64,000 bases of DNA from Rhizobiaceae bacterium CPCC 101076 (GCA_003347645.1 QDFX01000009.1:104501-168500); one strand, 5' to 3'. Positions 52,156 to 61,406 are shown, counted from the first letter of the stretch. Program-made: numbers and translations. The notes: generated by a model from the letters alone, not told the origin.

Positions 52156-53580
52156 CTAGCGCCGGAAGCGCAGGCCCATCTCGATCAGATCCGATGTGTA
52201 ATCCTCGCCGGGCACCGAGCTTTCGAGCTTGAGGTGCGCGACGCGGGCACGAAGTGCCACCGAGCGCGTGAACCGGTATTCGACCCCGAGATCGGCCGAA
52301 TATTGGTCTTCGACGAAGTCCGCGCCCTCATAGTCGACACGGTCGTAGGCGAGCTGCCCCGTCAGGATCAGATTGCGTCGCAGCGCGTGCTCGACCTTGA
52401 TGGAGGTCGAGCGGTTGACCGCGCCGGAAGCTCCGGGAAGCGTCGTCTCGTCGATGCTGGACGCGCCTGTCAGGGTCATGGTCGTGAGCACGGACGGGCG
52501 CCAGATCAGCGAGCCCTCGGCGATGAGGCCATCGATCGTTTCGAGCTTTGATGAATCCGGGTCGCGACGCCCATAGCCCGCTTTGCCCTCGATTGCGATG
52601 AGCGCGCTCGGTTCGAAACGCGCGCCGAGCAGGGCTTCCACGCCGGTCGAATCACGCTTCTCCTGCAGGAAGTCGTCATCCGCCTCGTAGAGATGGCGAT
52701 TGCCCGCCACTTCGACGAAAGGTTCGAGAGCCGGGCTCAGCTCGTAGCCGATGCGCTCGCGCAGTTCGTAGGCGGTGTAGTTGCGGGGCGAGTTGTCGAG
52801 CGTGTCGCCGTTGTTGAGCTTCGAGTCGGCATAGAAGTAACGGTCGGCCGAGAGGGTCGAGCCGATCGACAGGCGGTTCGGCTTGTAGGTCGCACCGACG
52901 CTGATGCCCGATGTGTAGACCTCCGTCCGGCCGACGACGCTCTCCGGTACTTCCGGATCACCGGGCCGGTCGCTGCCGATCGTGCCCCGGATCGCGAGAT
53001 CGATCTTGAGGTCACTTCGAGCATCGAGGCGAAGCGCCATGTCGCCTGCGAAATCCGGCGTGTCGAGGTCGTGGATGTCCTGGTAGGCGATGTAGGCGCC
53101 ACGGATCTTCGCCGTGAATTGATGGCGCGCCCAGTCGGAGGCGACGTCGAGGTCCGCTTCGGCGCGGGTGAAGGTCGAGCCCTTGCCGCCGGCTTCCGCG
53201 CGCGGATTGCTCTCATAACCGCCGGAGGTCTCGAAGCTCGGCTTCAGGATGAAACTGCCAGCGCGAACGCCTAGGGGAGCATAGGGATCGTCCTCCTCGA
53301 TCCGCCTCTTGCGGCGCGGCTCAACGATCTCCGCCGGGCTAGGCGGCATGGCGTCTTCGAGCGGCGGCTCGGCGAAGCTCGTGTCGGGGGCGCTCTCGAA
53401 AGCCGGGAAGCCGAGGTCGTCGGACGATGTCGGCGGCGTCTCGGCCAGGGTTCCCCGTAGCTCCTGCGCGACGGCCGGATGGGCGAACGCCGCCAAGGCG
53501 AGGGCGCAGAGAATCGACCGGCCAGGCGGCAGGGCTCCGCCCAGACGGGTGCGAAGCGGAGCCTTTCGCCGTCCCAACAT
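52156..53580 (-). CDS. outer-membrane beta-barrel protein (BBP2-type)
   Basis: A 474-residue exported protein. Signal segment SILCALALAAFAHPAVA near residue 22-38 after a basic N terminus, then an acidic Pro-rich region (DAMPPSPAEIVEPRRKRRIE), then a barrel domain from about residue 105 (GSFILKPSFETSGGYESNPR) with alternating aromatic strands (RLSIGSTLSADRYFYADSKL, DQYSADLGVEYRFTRSVALR) to the end (LIEMGLRFRR). Similar proteins are annotated outer membrane beta-barrel protein and are sometimes near polysaccharide genes such as galU. Function not known. Confidence 0.82.
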   Translation of the reverse strand: MLGRRKAPLRTRLGGALPPGRSILCALALAAFAHPAVAQELRGTLAETPPTSSDDLGFPAFESAPDTSFAEPPLEDAMPPSPAEIVEPRRKRRIEEDDPYAPLGVRAGSFILKPSFETSGGYESNPRAEAGGKGSTFTRAEADLDVASDWARHQFTAKIRGAYIAYQDIHDLDTPDFAGDMALRLDARSDLKIDLAIRGTIGSDRPGDPEVPESVVGRTEVYTSGISVGATYKPNRLSIGSTLSADRYFYADSKLNNGDTLDNSPRNYTAYELRERIGYELSPALEPFVEVAGNRHLYEADDDFLQEKRDSTGVEALLGARFEPSALIAIEGKAGYGRRDPDSSKLETIDGLIAEGSLIWRPSVLTTMTLTGASSIDETTLPGASGAVNRSTSIKVEHALRRNLILTGQLAYDRVDYEGADFVEDQYSADLGVEYRFTRSVALRARVAHLKLESSVPGEDYTSDLIEMGLRFRR

Positions 53581-53688
53581 GGTTAAGAACCATTGAACAG
53601 GAAGGGTTAACGCGCGGTTGCGGAGGGCGCGCTTGCTGCCGTCCCGGCACGGGGCTAGAAACGCGTCTTGTCGCAGGAGGACGCGTTT

Positions 53689-54687
53689 TTGTCCCTGAAG
53701 CCCGTCAGTACCGAAGCGCGGGAAGAGCCGGCGCTCGTTTCAGCCCGCAACACTCTCGAGACCGAAGCCGGCGGGCTTGCGCTCCTTGCCCGCGCCCTCG
53801 ATGGCGAACTGGGTACGGCATTCCTCCGGGCGGTCGACAAACTGCAATCGGCCGAAGGTCGCGTGATCGTCACCGGAATGGGCAAGAGCGGCCATGTCGG
53901 GCGGAAGCTGGCGGCGACCTTCGCCTCGACCGGCACGCCCGCGAGCTTCGTGCACGCGGCCGAAGCCAGCCATGGCGATCTCGGCATGATCACGAAGCGA
54001 GATGTCGTGATCGCGCTGTCCTGGTCGGGCGAGACCCTCGAACTGCGTGATATGCTGCACCACACGCAGCGCTACGATATTCCGCTGATCGCGATCACCG
54101 CCAATCCGGAAAGCGCGCTCGGCTCGAACGCCGACATCGTGCTCTGCCTGCCGAAGGCGCCGGAAGCGTGCCCGCATGGCCTGGCGCCGACGACCTCGAC
54201 GACGATGCAGCTTGCACTCGGCGATGCGCTGGCGATCGCGCTGCTGGAAGTTCGACGCTTCACCGCGGAGGGTTTCCGAGGGTTTCATCCCGGCGGCAAG
54301 CTTGGGGCCGGCCTTATCCATGTCGAGGATCTGATGCATGGCGGCGATGAGATGCCGCTCGTTGGCACGGGTACTCTGATGTCCGAGGCGATCTCGGCGA
54401 TCAGCGCGAAAGGCTTCGGCTGCGTCGGCGTGGTCGACGCGGATGGACGTCTCGTCGGCATCGTGACCGACGGCGATCTGCGCCGCCACATCTCGCCGGT
54501 CCTGCCCAGCCTTCCGATCGACGATGTGATGACCCGCTCGCCGAAAACCGTCGCGAAGGGAGAGATCGCGAGCTCCGCGATCGAACTGATGAACTCCGGT
54601 AAGTTCACGGCGGTTTTCGTCGTCGAGAACGGCCGTCCGGTGGGGCTGCTTCATCTGCACGATCTGCTGCGGGCAGGGGTCGCCTGA
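53689..54687 (+). CDS. kdsD: KpsF/GutQ-family arabinose-5-phosphate isomerase (KdsD type)
   Basis: Converts ribulose-5-phosphate to arabinose-5-phosphate, the first step to KDO for LPS. The 332-residue protein has an SIS domain (VTGMGKSGHVGRKLAATFAS, EASHGDLGMI, VIALSWSGETLELRDML, ATTSTTMQLALGDALAIAL-like GLAPTTSTTMQLALGDAL) and two C-terminal CBS domains (about residues 210-330; MSEAISAISAKGFGCVGVVD, MTRSPKTVAKGEIASSAIEL). TTG at 53689 is taken as start because a perfect AGGAGG lies eight bases upstream; TTG at 53668 would overlap that site. Confidence 0.92.
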   Translation: MSLKPVSTEAREEPALVSARNTLETEAGGLALLARALDGELGTAFLRAVDKLQSAEGRVIVTGMGKSGHVGRKLAATFASTGTPASFVHAAEASHGDLGMITKRDVVIALSWSGETLELRDMLHHTQRYDIPLIAITANPESALGSNADIVLCLPKAPEACPHGLAPTTSTTMQLALGDALAIALLEVRRFTAEGFRGFHPGGKLGAGLIHVEDLMHGGDEMPLVGTGTLMSEAISAISAKGFGCVGVVDADGRLVGIVTDGDLRRHISPVLPSLPIDDVMTRSPKTVAKGEIASSAIELMNSGKFTAVFVVENGRPVGLLHLHDLLRAGVA

Positions 54688-54753
54688 AGGTCTTCAGTTC
54701 CGCACAAGCTTTCTGAGCGATATCAAGTTTGTGAGCCAAAAACCGTCCCAGGT

Positions 54754-54768
54754 TTAACGTCGGGTTAG
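54754..54768 (+). promoter_or_regulatory. CtrA-like site TTAA-N7-TTAG upstream of the stator genes
   Basis: TTAA-CGTCGGG-TTAG matches the CtrA consensus TTAA-N7-TTAA except for the last base. It lies 55 bases before the MotA-like start. CtrA governs motility and envelope genes in alphaproteobacteria; a chance match is possible for a motif this short. Confidence 0.4.
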
Positions 54769-54822
54769 AACAAGCCTGCATAAACTCCAGTGTTCCCGCG
54801 TGGGTTACTGGGGTTTGCGTAG

Positions 54823-55593
54823 ATGGATCTTGCATCGCTAATCGGCTTTGGTCTTGCGATGGCCGTGGTCGGCGGTCTGATGGTACTGGGCGGCGACCCG
54901 TCGATCTTCCTCGACTCGCATTCGGTGATCATCGTGTTCGGCGGCGCGCTGGCCGCCACAATGATCCGTTTCCCCCTCCATGCGACCCTGCACGGCTTTC
55001 CGGTCGGTCTGAAATACGCGTTCACGATGCGGAAGGTCTCCGCACGGGATCTGATCGTCGAGATCGGCCAACTTGCCGACACGGTTCGCAAAAACGGCCC
55101 GTTGGCGCTCGAGAACGTGCAGGTATCGGACCCCTTTCTGGGAAAGGGCGTCCGCTACATCGCCGACGGCTATGACGGCGACTTCATCCGCGAAAGCCTC
55201 GAACTGGAGCGCGACCTCCTGCTCGGCCGCCTCAGCGAAGGCGAGAAGATCTTCCGCTCGATCGGCGATTGCGCCCCGGCCTTCGGTATGGTCGGCACGC
55301 TCATCGGCATGGTGCAGATGTTCGCCAACATGCAGGACCCCTCGACCCTGGGTCCCTACATGGCCATCGCGCTGACCGCGACCCTCTACGGCGCGCTGAT
55401 GCAGAACTTCGTCGGCATTCCGATCGCCGACAAGCTGCACCTGAAATTCGCCGAGGAGGACCTCAACCTCACGCTCATCATCGACGGCATCATGCAGATC
55501 CGCGACGCAAAGAGCCCGGCGCTCGTGCGCGAGATGCTGCTGGCCTACCTGCCCGAGAAGCACCGGGCAGAGATGCTAGAGGATGCGGCCTGA
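54823..55593 (+). CDS. MotA/PomA-like stator subunit
   Basis: Proton- or sodium-channel subunit of a flagellar or related rotary stator, 256 residues. Four membrane helices: SLIGFGLAMAVVGGLMVLGG, SHSVIIVFGGALAATMIRF, APAFGMVGTLIGMVQMF and YMAIALTATLYGALMQNFVG, with a cytoplasmic loop between 2 and 3 containing RYIADGYDGDFIRESLELER. The short form without the extended loop resembles PomA rather than enteric MotA. The MotB-like gene follows after three bases. No other flagellar gene is in the window. Confidence 0.9.
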   Translation: MDLASLIGFGLAMAVVGGLMVLGGDPSIFLDSHSVIIVFGGALAATMIRFPLHATLHGFPVGLKYAFTMRKVSARDLIVEIGQLADTVRKNGPLALENVQVSDPFLGKGVRYIADGYDGDFIRESLELERDLLLGRLSEGEKIFRSIGDCAPAFGMVGTLIGMVQMFANMQDPSTLGPYMAIALTATLYGALMQNFVGIPIADKLHLKFAEEDLNLTLIIDGIMQIRDAKSPALVREMLLAYLPEKHRAEMLEDAA

Positions 55594-55596
55594 TCC

Positions 55597-56427
55597 ATGG
55601 CACGTAAAAGGAAAGGCGATGCCCACGCTGGCGGTCACGGCTGGTACGTAACCTTCGCCGACCTGATGGCGCTCTTGATGGCGTTCTTCGTCGTCGTCGC
55701 CGCGGCCTCGTCCGCCGACAAGGCCAAGATGGCCGCGATGGTCGGTTCGATGCGCGAGGCGTTCGGCGTTCAGACCAGGCAGCCGGAACAGGCCGGCATC
55801 ATTGAGATCGACGGTTCGCCTGTCCGCGGCAAGCCGAAGAATGTCGCACACGTGGATCCCGAGGATACGACACAGAGGCCGGGACCGATCGAGCAGCAAC
55901 TCGATACCGGCCCCATGAACGCCGGACATAACTCGAAATACCAGATGGCGGCGACGACACTCCGTCAGGCGCTGCAGCAGATGCCTGAAATCTCGGAGAT
56001 ATCGCAGAACATAGTGATCGAGGAATTGCCGGAAGGCGTGGCGATGCAGATCGTCGACCAGGATGGCCGATCGATGTTCGCTGAAGGATCGGCGGAGCCG
56101 AACGAACGTACGAGGGAGGCGCTGGTTGCGCTTGCCCCGGTGCTGCGCTCGCTGCCGGAACGCATCGCCATCATCGGTCACACCTCGCAATCACAGACAG
56201 CCGCGACGCCTGACTACGGACCATGGGAAATCTCGGCCGACCGCGCCAATTCCGTGCGCCGCGTGCTGCGAGAGAGCGGCGTGCCGGCCGACCGTTTCCA
56301 CTCCGTCGTCGGCCGTGCCGATACCGAGCCGCTCTATCCGGACAATCCGTTCCTGGCCGCCAACCGGCGCGTGACGATCCTGCTAATGTCGGAAGCGCCG
56401 CCGGTGCCGACGAACGTGCAGCCGTAA
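55597..56427 (+). CDS. MotB/PomB-like stator subunit with OmpA domain
   Basis: Peptidoglycan-anchoring partner of the preceding subunit, 276 residues. The single membrane helix has the key ion-binding Asp (WYVTFADLMALLMAFFVVV, about residue 25). A plug/linker region of about 100 residues follows, then the OmpA-like domain (about 150-265) with FAEGSAEPNERTREAL, IAIIGHTSQSQTA, SADRANSVRRVLRESG and NRRVTILLM, i.e. peptidoglycan-binding elements. The start with basic residues (ARKRKGDAH) is typical of cytosolic N termini. Confidence 0.9.
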   Translation: MARKRKGDAHAGGHGWYVTFADLMALLMAFFVVVAAASSADKAKMAAMVGSMREAFGVQTRQPEQAGIIEIDGSPVRGKPKNVAHVDPEDTTQRPGPIEQQLDTGPMNAGHNSKYQMAATTLRQALQQMPEISEISQNIVIEELPEGVAMQIVDQDGRSMFAEGSAEPNERTREALVALAPVLRSLPERIAIIGHTSQSQTAATPDYGPWEISADRANSVRRVLRESGVPADRFHSVVGRADTEPLYPDNPFLAANRRVTILLMSEAPPVPTNVQP

Positions 56428-56462
56428 AATAGTCTCCCGGAGCGCATCGCGATATCCGGAAT

Positions 56463-56912
56463 CTACGCCACCGGCGCGACGATCAAAACCGCGCCGTCCG
56501 TTCCCTCGACACGGATGCGCGTTCCGGCGGCGAGATCGGGGCCGCTGATCCTCCAGACCGTATCGTCGATCTTGACCCGCCCGCGGCCGCTGACGATGGG
56601 CTCCTCGAGCGTGAACTGGCGGCCGACATAGAGTTCGCTCCGGCGATGCAATACGGGCTCGGACGATGCCGGCCCGTGACCGCGCGAGAAGCGCCACCAG
56701 CCGACCACGGCGATGATCGATAGCGCGGCGAAGGCGAGGATCTGACCCTGCCAACCCCAGTCGACGACGAGCATGAGCAGGCCGGTCGCGATGGCCGCCA
56801 CGCCTAGCCAGAGCATGAACGTGCCCGGAGCGACGATCTCGATGCCGAGGAAGAGGAGGCCGAGGACGAACCAGGTCCAGACGCCGAGACTTTCGAGCCA
56901 GCCCAGGATCAT
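56463..56912 (-). CDS. NfeD-family membrane protein
   Basis: A 149-residue protein with three membrane segments (TWFVLGLLFLGIEIVAPGTF, LWLGVAAIATGLLMLVVDWG and ILAFAALSIIAVVGWW) and a C-terminal OB-fold domain (LYVGRQFTLEEPIVSGRGRV, GTRIRVEGTDGAVLIV). NfeD proteins are encoded with SPFH proteins; here the SPFH gene ends one base upstream of it on the same strand. Together they are thought to organise membrane microdomains. Confidence 0.9.
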   Translation of the reverse strand: MILGWLESLGVWTWFVLGLLFLGIEIVAPGTFMLWLGVAAIATGLLMLVVDWGWQGQILAFAALSIIAVVGWWRFSRGHGPASSEPVLHRRSELYVGRQFTLEEPIVSGRGRVKIDDTVWRISGPDLAAGTRIRVEGTDGAVLIVAPVA

Positions 56913-56913
56913 G

Positions 56914-57903
56914 TCAGGCGTCCGGCGTCTGAATGGTCGGGGGCACTGAGCCGCGGCGTGCCGCAGGGGCCGAGCGAGGTGTCTCCTGCGCGTCGCCGAT
57001 GGCGGATTTGGCGATCTCGGCGATGCCGGCCAGCGAGCCGATGATCGCGGTCGCCTCGACCGGCAGGATCAACGTTTTCTGATTGGGCGAGGAGGCGAAC
57101 TTGCTCAGCGCGGCGACATATTTGTCGGCGATGAAATAGTTCAGCGCCGCTAGATTGCCGCTGGCCACCGCCTCCGAGACGACGCTCGTTGCCCGTGCCT
57201 CGGCCTCGGCCGCGCGCTCGCGGCCCTCGGCATCGCGGAACGCTGCTTCCCTGCGGCCCTCGGCTTCAAGGATCTGCGCCTGCTTCTTGCCTTCGGCGCG
57301 CAGGATCTCGGACTGGCGCTGGCCTTCCGATTCCAGGATCGAGGCGCGCTTCTCGCGCTCGGCCTTCATCTGCCGGCCCATCGCGGCGACGAGGTCGACC
57401 GGCGGGCGGATGTCGCGGATCTCGATACGGGTGACCTTGACGCCCCAGGGCGAGGCCGCGGCGTCGACCACCTTGAGAAGGCGTTCGTTGATCTCGTCGC
57501 GCTGCGACAGAAGATGGTCGAGGTCCATCGAACCCATGACCGAGCGGATATTGGTCATGGTCAGGTTGAGGATCGCCGATTGCAGATCGGTCACCTCGTA
57601 GCTTGCGCGAGCGGCGTCGACGACCTGATAGAAATTGACGCCGTCGACCTGCACCGTGGCGTTGTCGCGGGTGATGACCTCCTGGCTCGGGATGTCGAGC
57701 ACCTGCTCCATCATGTTCACCTTGCGGCCGACGCGGTCGATGAAGGGGATGATGAGGGTCAGGCCCGGCGTCAGTGAGCGGGTGTATTTCTGGAAGCGCT
57801 CGACAGTGTAGTTGTAGCCCTGCGGCACGGTCTTCACGCCGGCGGCGACGACAAGGACCACGAGTGCCAGCAGAACGATGGCGAAGACGTCGAATCCGAA
57901 CAT
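56914..57903 (-). CDS. SPFH/stomatin-like protein (QmcA type)
   Basis: A 329-residue membrane-associated scaffold. N-terminal membrane helix VFAIVLLALVVLVVAAGVKT, SPFH/band-7 domain from about residue 30 to 190 (VPQGYNYTVERFQKYTRSLT, RVGRKVNMMEQVLDIPSQE, TKDLRSAI-like TDLQSAILNLTMTNIRSVMG) and a long Glu/Ala-rich coiled coil (ESEGQRQSEILRAEGKKQAQ) that forms oligomers. The last 40 residues are Pro/Ala-rich. Operon with NfeD as usual. Confidence 0.93.
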   Translation of the reverse strand: MFGFDVFAIVLLALVVLVVAAGVKTVPQGYNYTVERFQKYTRSLTPGLTLIIPFIDRVGRKVNMMEQVLDIPSQEVITRDNATVQVDGVNFYQVVDAARASYEVTDLQSAILNLTMTNIRSVMGSMDLDHLLSQRDEINERLLKVVDAAASPWGVKVTRIEIRDIRPPVDLVAAMGRQMKAEREKRASILESEGQRQSEILRAEGKKQAQILEAEGRREAAFRDAEGRERAAEAEARATSVVSEAVASGNLAALNYFIADKYVAALSKFASSPNQKTLILPVEATAIIGSLAGIAEIAKSAIGDAQETPRSAPAARRGSVPPTIQTPDA

Positions 57904-58097
57904 GGTGCAGGGGCCCTTTTGGTTGCGGCGACTGTGATGTGTCGGATCGAAAGTCTCAAGAGCATGACGAAAGGTTCAAATCGGCCGCTCAGGGTGGTTG
58001 ATTTCGGGGCGCGATTGGCATAGTAAGCCGCCTCCGCCGATGCTTCGACATCAGTAACGACCGCTCACGCGGCAAAGATTTTTGCAGGCCTGAACCG

Positions 58098-58223
58098 ATG
58101 AAGATCCGCAACTCCCTCAAGTCGCTGCGCGACCGCCATCGGGACAACCGCATCGTCCGCCGGAAGGGCCGCGTCTACATCATCAACAAGACGCAGAAGC
58201 GCTTCAAGGCTCGCCAGGGCTGA
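58098..58223 (+). CDS. rpmJ: 50S ribosomal protein L36
   Basis: A 41-residue protein ([40 protein letters not shown]) of the larger subunit. It is the type without the zinc-binding cysteines, with the extra residues RHRDN, which is the usual form in alphaproteobacteria. Upstream is a short AT-richer promoter region; no adjacent ribosomal operon. Confidence 0.95.
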   Translation: MKIRNSLKSLRDRHRDNRIVRRKGRVYIINKTQKRFKARQG

Positions 58224-58299
58224 TTGCCCGGCGTGCTGTCCACCGGACGCGCGCCTTTATCCTTTGACGTGAGACGCCACGCGCCCTAGCCTCTAGGGC

Positions 58300-58926
58300 A
58301 TGAGCGCAGCAACACGGTCTCTTCTTCTCTCCGTTTTCCTCCTCATGCCGGCGGCCGCTTCCGCACAGGACGCGCCGAAGGACCAGACGCCCGCGCCTCA
58401 AGAGACGCCGTTCGTCGCCGACGGCAACTCGCAGCAGAATCGCGAGGCGCGTCTCGATCGCCTGTTCGACAGCCTCTCGGGTGCGAAGGATGCGGATGAG
58501 GCAAAGCGCTTCGAGAACACGATAGAGGTGCTGTGGGCGCAGTCCGGCAGCGACACGGCCGATCTTTTCGCCGCCCGCGCCGTCGACATGCTGACGGAGG
58601 CGCAGGACCAGGACGGCGCGCTGCGCATGCTGAACGCGGCGCTGGAAGCGAAGCCCGATTATGCCGAGGGCTGGAACAAGCGGGCGACCCTGTTCTTCAT
58701 GAAAGGCGACTACGCGCATGCGATGCGCGATATCCGCGAGACGCTGCGCTATGAGCCGCGCCATTACGGCGCCTGGGCCGGGCTCGGCCGCATCCTCGAC
58801 CAGACCGGCGACAGCAAGAAGGCGCTCGACGCCTATCGCCGCGCGATCGCGATCAACCCGTATATGGACGGGTTGAAGGACGAAGTGTCCCGCCTGACCA
58901 CGAAAGTCCGCGGCGAGGAGCTCTGA
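58300..58926 (+). CDS. exported TPR protein
   Basis: A 208-residue protein with signal peptide (SLLLSVFLLMPAAASA) and three tetratricopeptide repeats in the second half (ALRMLNAALEAKPDYAEGWN, KRATLFFMKGDYAHAMRDIR, GRILDQTGDSKKALDAYRRA, INPYM). Probably a periplasmic protein-interaction scaffold. The start is 74 bases after rpmJ. Confidence 0.88.
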   Translation: MSAATRSLLLSVFLLMPAAASAQDAPKDQTPAPQETPFVADGNSQQNREARLDRLFDSLSGAKDADEAKRFENTIEVLWAQSGSDTADLFAARAVDMLTEAQDQDGALRMLNAALEAKPDYAEGWNKRATLFFMKGDYAHAMRDIRETLRYEPRHYGAWAGLGRILDQTGDSKKALDAYRRAIAINPYMDGLKDEVSRLTTKVRGEEL

Positions 58927-58938
58927 TTTTCTCTTGAG

Positions 58939-59466
58939 TTAGCGGGTGGTGCCGGTGGTCGGCACGCTGCGGTCGGCCATCGCGGCGTCGGGCCTGGCCT
59001 GGACCTGGGTCTGCTCGTTGGTCGAGCCTTCGGTGAGCTGAACGGTCCAGCTGCGCTGCTCGCCGGTATCGATCTCGAAGAAGCCGGTGCGGCTGTAGCC
59101 GCGCGTCAGGCAGTTATCGATGCCCTTGATCGTGAATTCCTTGTCCTTGGTGCACATGAAGGCACCGCCGCCCCATTCGCCGCCATGGTCGTAATCGAGG
59201 GCGTAGACGTAATAATAGCGGGCGACGAGGGGGCCCTTGAGCAGCGTCTCGCAGCTCGATCCGCCGACATTCCACCAGCCTTCGGTGATCCAGGTTTCAC
59301 CGTCCTTGTAGCCGATGGCTACGCCGACGCGACTGGACGTGGCATTGCATAAGCGGAAATCGACCGCCCAGGCCGCGCTTGCACACGCAGTACTCAGTGC
59401 CAGCACGCTGAGTGTGAGGAACGAACGTCTTCCCCCAACCCGGCGCTTCGGAGCGGGGACCCTCAT
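58939..59466 (-). CDS. DUF1036 exported protein
   Basis: A 175-residue protein with a basic N terminus and signal segment (FLTLSVLALSTACASAAWA) followed by DUF1036: FRLCNATSSRVGVAIGYKDG, WITEGWWNVGGSSCETLLKG, YYYVYALDYDHGGEWGG, FMCTKDKEF. Cysteines are likely disulfide-linked in the periplasm. The frame also allows ATG at 59514, but neither start has a good ribosome site. Tail is Gln/Ala-rich. Function unknown. Confidence 0.88.
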   Translation of the reverse strand: MRVPAPKRRVGGRRSFLTLSVLALSTACASAAWAVDFRLCNATSSRVGVAIGYKDGETWITEGWWNVGGSSCETLLKGPLVARYYYVYALDYDHGGEWGGGAFMCTKDKEFTIKGIDNCLTRGYSRTGFFEIDTGEQRSWTVQLTEGSTNEQTQVQARPDAAMADRSVPTTGTTR

Positions 59467-59586
59467 CCCATTACAGCTCGCGTCAGCCTTACGGTGGCAA
59501 TTCTCATTCCCCATCCCCCTTACGCTGTCAACGTTCCCATCGGTGACAAGGCGATAGAGCGCGCCAAAAAGGGCGGCATCGCGGCA

Positions 59587-60504
59587 CTATGGTCGTTCTT
59601 CAAGTGATTCGCCCTGCGGTCGCGCAATCCAGATCCCCAACAGAATGACTGCTCCGCCAATCGCCTGGATGATCGAGATCGGTTCGGAGAGGATGATCCA
59701 GCCAAACAGAGCGGCGGCGATCGCCTCGAGGAAGATGACGAGCGACGAGAAGGTCGCCGGCAGATGTCCGAGCGAAAAGGCAAGAAGGCCTTGGCCAGCC
59801 GCGTGGCTGACGAGCGCGAGCGCGAAAAGCATCGCAAGGCTCGCCGCCGAGTCCGGGAAGAAGTTCTGCTCGCGGATCAGCGCGACCACACCGAGGATCA
59901 GGGCGGTGATGATCGTCGAGGCGAACGTGATGCGGGCCGCGCCATGCGTCTTGCGGGCGGCGCCGACGGCCAGGAAATAGCAGCCGAAGAAGACCGCGGT
60001 GATGAGGCCGTAAAGGTCGCCGGAGAGGCGTTCCGGATCGACCTGCATGCTCTCGCCCACCAGGAGCCCGCCGCCGATCATCGCCAGCCCGAGGCCGACG
60101 ACGACGGAGCGGCCGATATGCTCGCTCTTCATCAGCCAGGTGCCGAACAGCACCCAGAACGGCGCGGTGGTGGCGAAGAAGGTGGCATTGGCGACCGTCG
60201 TGTTGAGGATCGCGAGGTGCCAGAAGAACAGATCGCACGCGAAGAAGATGCCCGCGAGAACGATCGGCAGGCTGAACAGCTTTCCGTTCGATCCGGCCGG
60301 TGCCGTGCGGGCCTCGTAGCGGTCCCAGGCCCAGAGAACGGGGAGGGCGAGCGCGACGCGCCAGAAGGCGCTGGTGGTCGGGCCGACATCGACGAGGCGG
60401 ACGAAGATCGGCGAGGCGCCCATGGCCACGGCGCCGGCAACGAGCGCGATAAAGGCGCCGATATGCGTGCCCGAGCTTTCGTCGGTCCCGGTGGATGCGG
60501 TCAT
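59587..60504 (-). CDS. DMT-superfamily (EamA) transporter
   Basis: Ten-helix inner-membrane exporter, 305 residues, with two EamA halves: first half GAFIALVAGAVAMGASPIFV, TSAFWRVALALPVLWAW, NATFFATTAPFWVLFGTWLM; second half LYGLITAVFFGCYFLAVGAA, ASTIITALILGVVALI, LIFLEAIAAALFGWIILSEP. Typical of metabolite or amino-acid exporters; substrate unknown. Divergent from the N-formylglutamate amidohydrolase gene (56 bases). Confidence 0.92.
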   Translation of the reverse strand: MTASTGTDESSGTHIGAFIALVAGAVAMGASPIFVRLVDVGPTTSAFWRVALALPVLWAWDRYEARTAPAGSNGKLFSLPIVLAGIFFACDLFFWHLAILNTTVANATFFATTAPFWVLFGTWLMKSEHIGRSVVVGLGLAMIGGGLLVGESMQVDPERLSGDLYGLITAVFFGCYFLAVGAARKTHGAARITFASTIITALILGVVALIREQNFFPDSAASLAMLFALALVSHAAGQGLLAFSLGHLPATFSSLVIFLEAIAAALFGWIILSEPISIIQAIGGAVILLGIWIARPQGESLEERP

Positions 60505-60560
60505 TCGACTGTGCGGCTTTCTATGGCAGGGCGCGGGTTAGGTTACTATGCTCGGGTTTC

Positions 60561-61406
60561 ATGCTTCACACTCCCGCGACCGAACCCTACCGCGCACCGT
60601 TCGATGTGCTGCCCGGCAGACCGGGCAACCGGCTTCTCATTCTCTGCGACCACGCGACGAATGCGTTGCCGCCAGCCTATGGCACGCTCGGCCTAGCGGA
60701 TTCCGAGTTCCGCCGCCACATTGCATATGACATAGGCGCCCGTTGGGTGACGCACGCGCTTTCCGAAAAGCTCGGTGCGCCGGCCATCCTGTCGGGCTTT
60801 TCGCGATTGCTGATCGACCCCAATCGCGGTCCGGACGATCCTACCCTGGTGATGCGGTTGTCCGACGGCGCGGTGATACCCGGCAATGGTCGGATCGACG
60901 AGGCCGAGGTCGTGGAGCGGACGCGGCTATACCACGAGCCCTACCACGCCGAGATCAAGCGGCAGATCGATGCCATGCTAGGGGCCGGCGATGTGCCGGT
61001 GATCCTTTCAGTGCACAGTTTCACGCCCAATTGGAAGACGGTCGCCCGGCGCTGGCACGCGGCCTTGCTCTGGGACAAGGACCCGCGGTTCGCACGACTG
61101 CTGATCGATGCGCTCGAGGCCGACGGCGATCTCGTGGTCGGCGACAACGAACCCTATGACGGCGCGCTGGAGCGCGACACCCTCTACACCCACGGAACCG
61201 TGCGCGGGCTGCCGCATGCGTTGATCGAGATCAGGCAGGACCTTATCTCGGAGGAGACGCAGGCGATCGCCTGGGCGGAGCGTCTGGCGCGGATCATCCC
61301 GCCGATGCTGGACGGCCCTGCGCTGTCGCAGATCGAATATTGGGGCTCACGGGCTCACGATGGACGCCGGGCGCCGCCCGTGCCGGCCGACAAGGAACAG
61401 AGATGA
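60561..61406 (+). CDS. N-formylglutamate amidohydrolase family protein
   Basis: A 281-residue zinc-dependent hydrolase of the HutG/FGase family, related to carboxypeptidase-like fold proteins. Seen: LLILCDHATNALP (Asp/His metal site, about residue 34), SRLLIDPNRGPDD, VILSVHSFTPNWK (about 150) and ALIEIRQDLI with the catalytic Glu (about 223). ATG at 60561 is chosen from homologue length. The next gene overlaps by four bases. Could act on N-formylglutamate or another N-acyl amino acid. Confidence 0.9.
   Translation: MLHTPATEPYRAPFDVLPGRPGNRLLILCDHATNALPPAYGTLGLADSEFRRHIAYDIGARWVTHALSEKLGAPAILSGFSRLLIDPNRGPDDPTLVMRLSDGAVIPGNGRIDEAEVVERTRLYHEPYHAEIKRQIDAMLGAGDVPVILSVHSFTPNWKTVARRWHAALLWDKDPRFARLLIDALEADGDLVVGDNEPYDGALERDTLYTHGTVRGLPHALIEIRQDLISEETQAIAWAERLARIIPPMLDGPALSQIEYWGSRAHDGRRAPPVPADKEQR

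Noticed and set aside
54823-56427. ExbB/ExbD or TolQ/TolR identity for the stator pair
   Set aside because: The second protein has a complete C-terminal OmpA peptidoglycan-binding domain and the first has four helices, which fits MotA/MotB.
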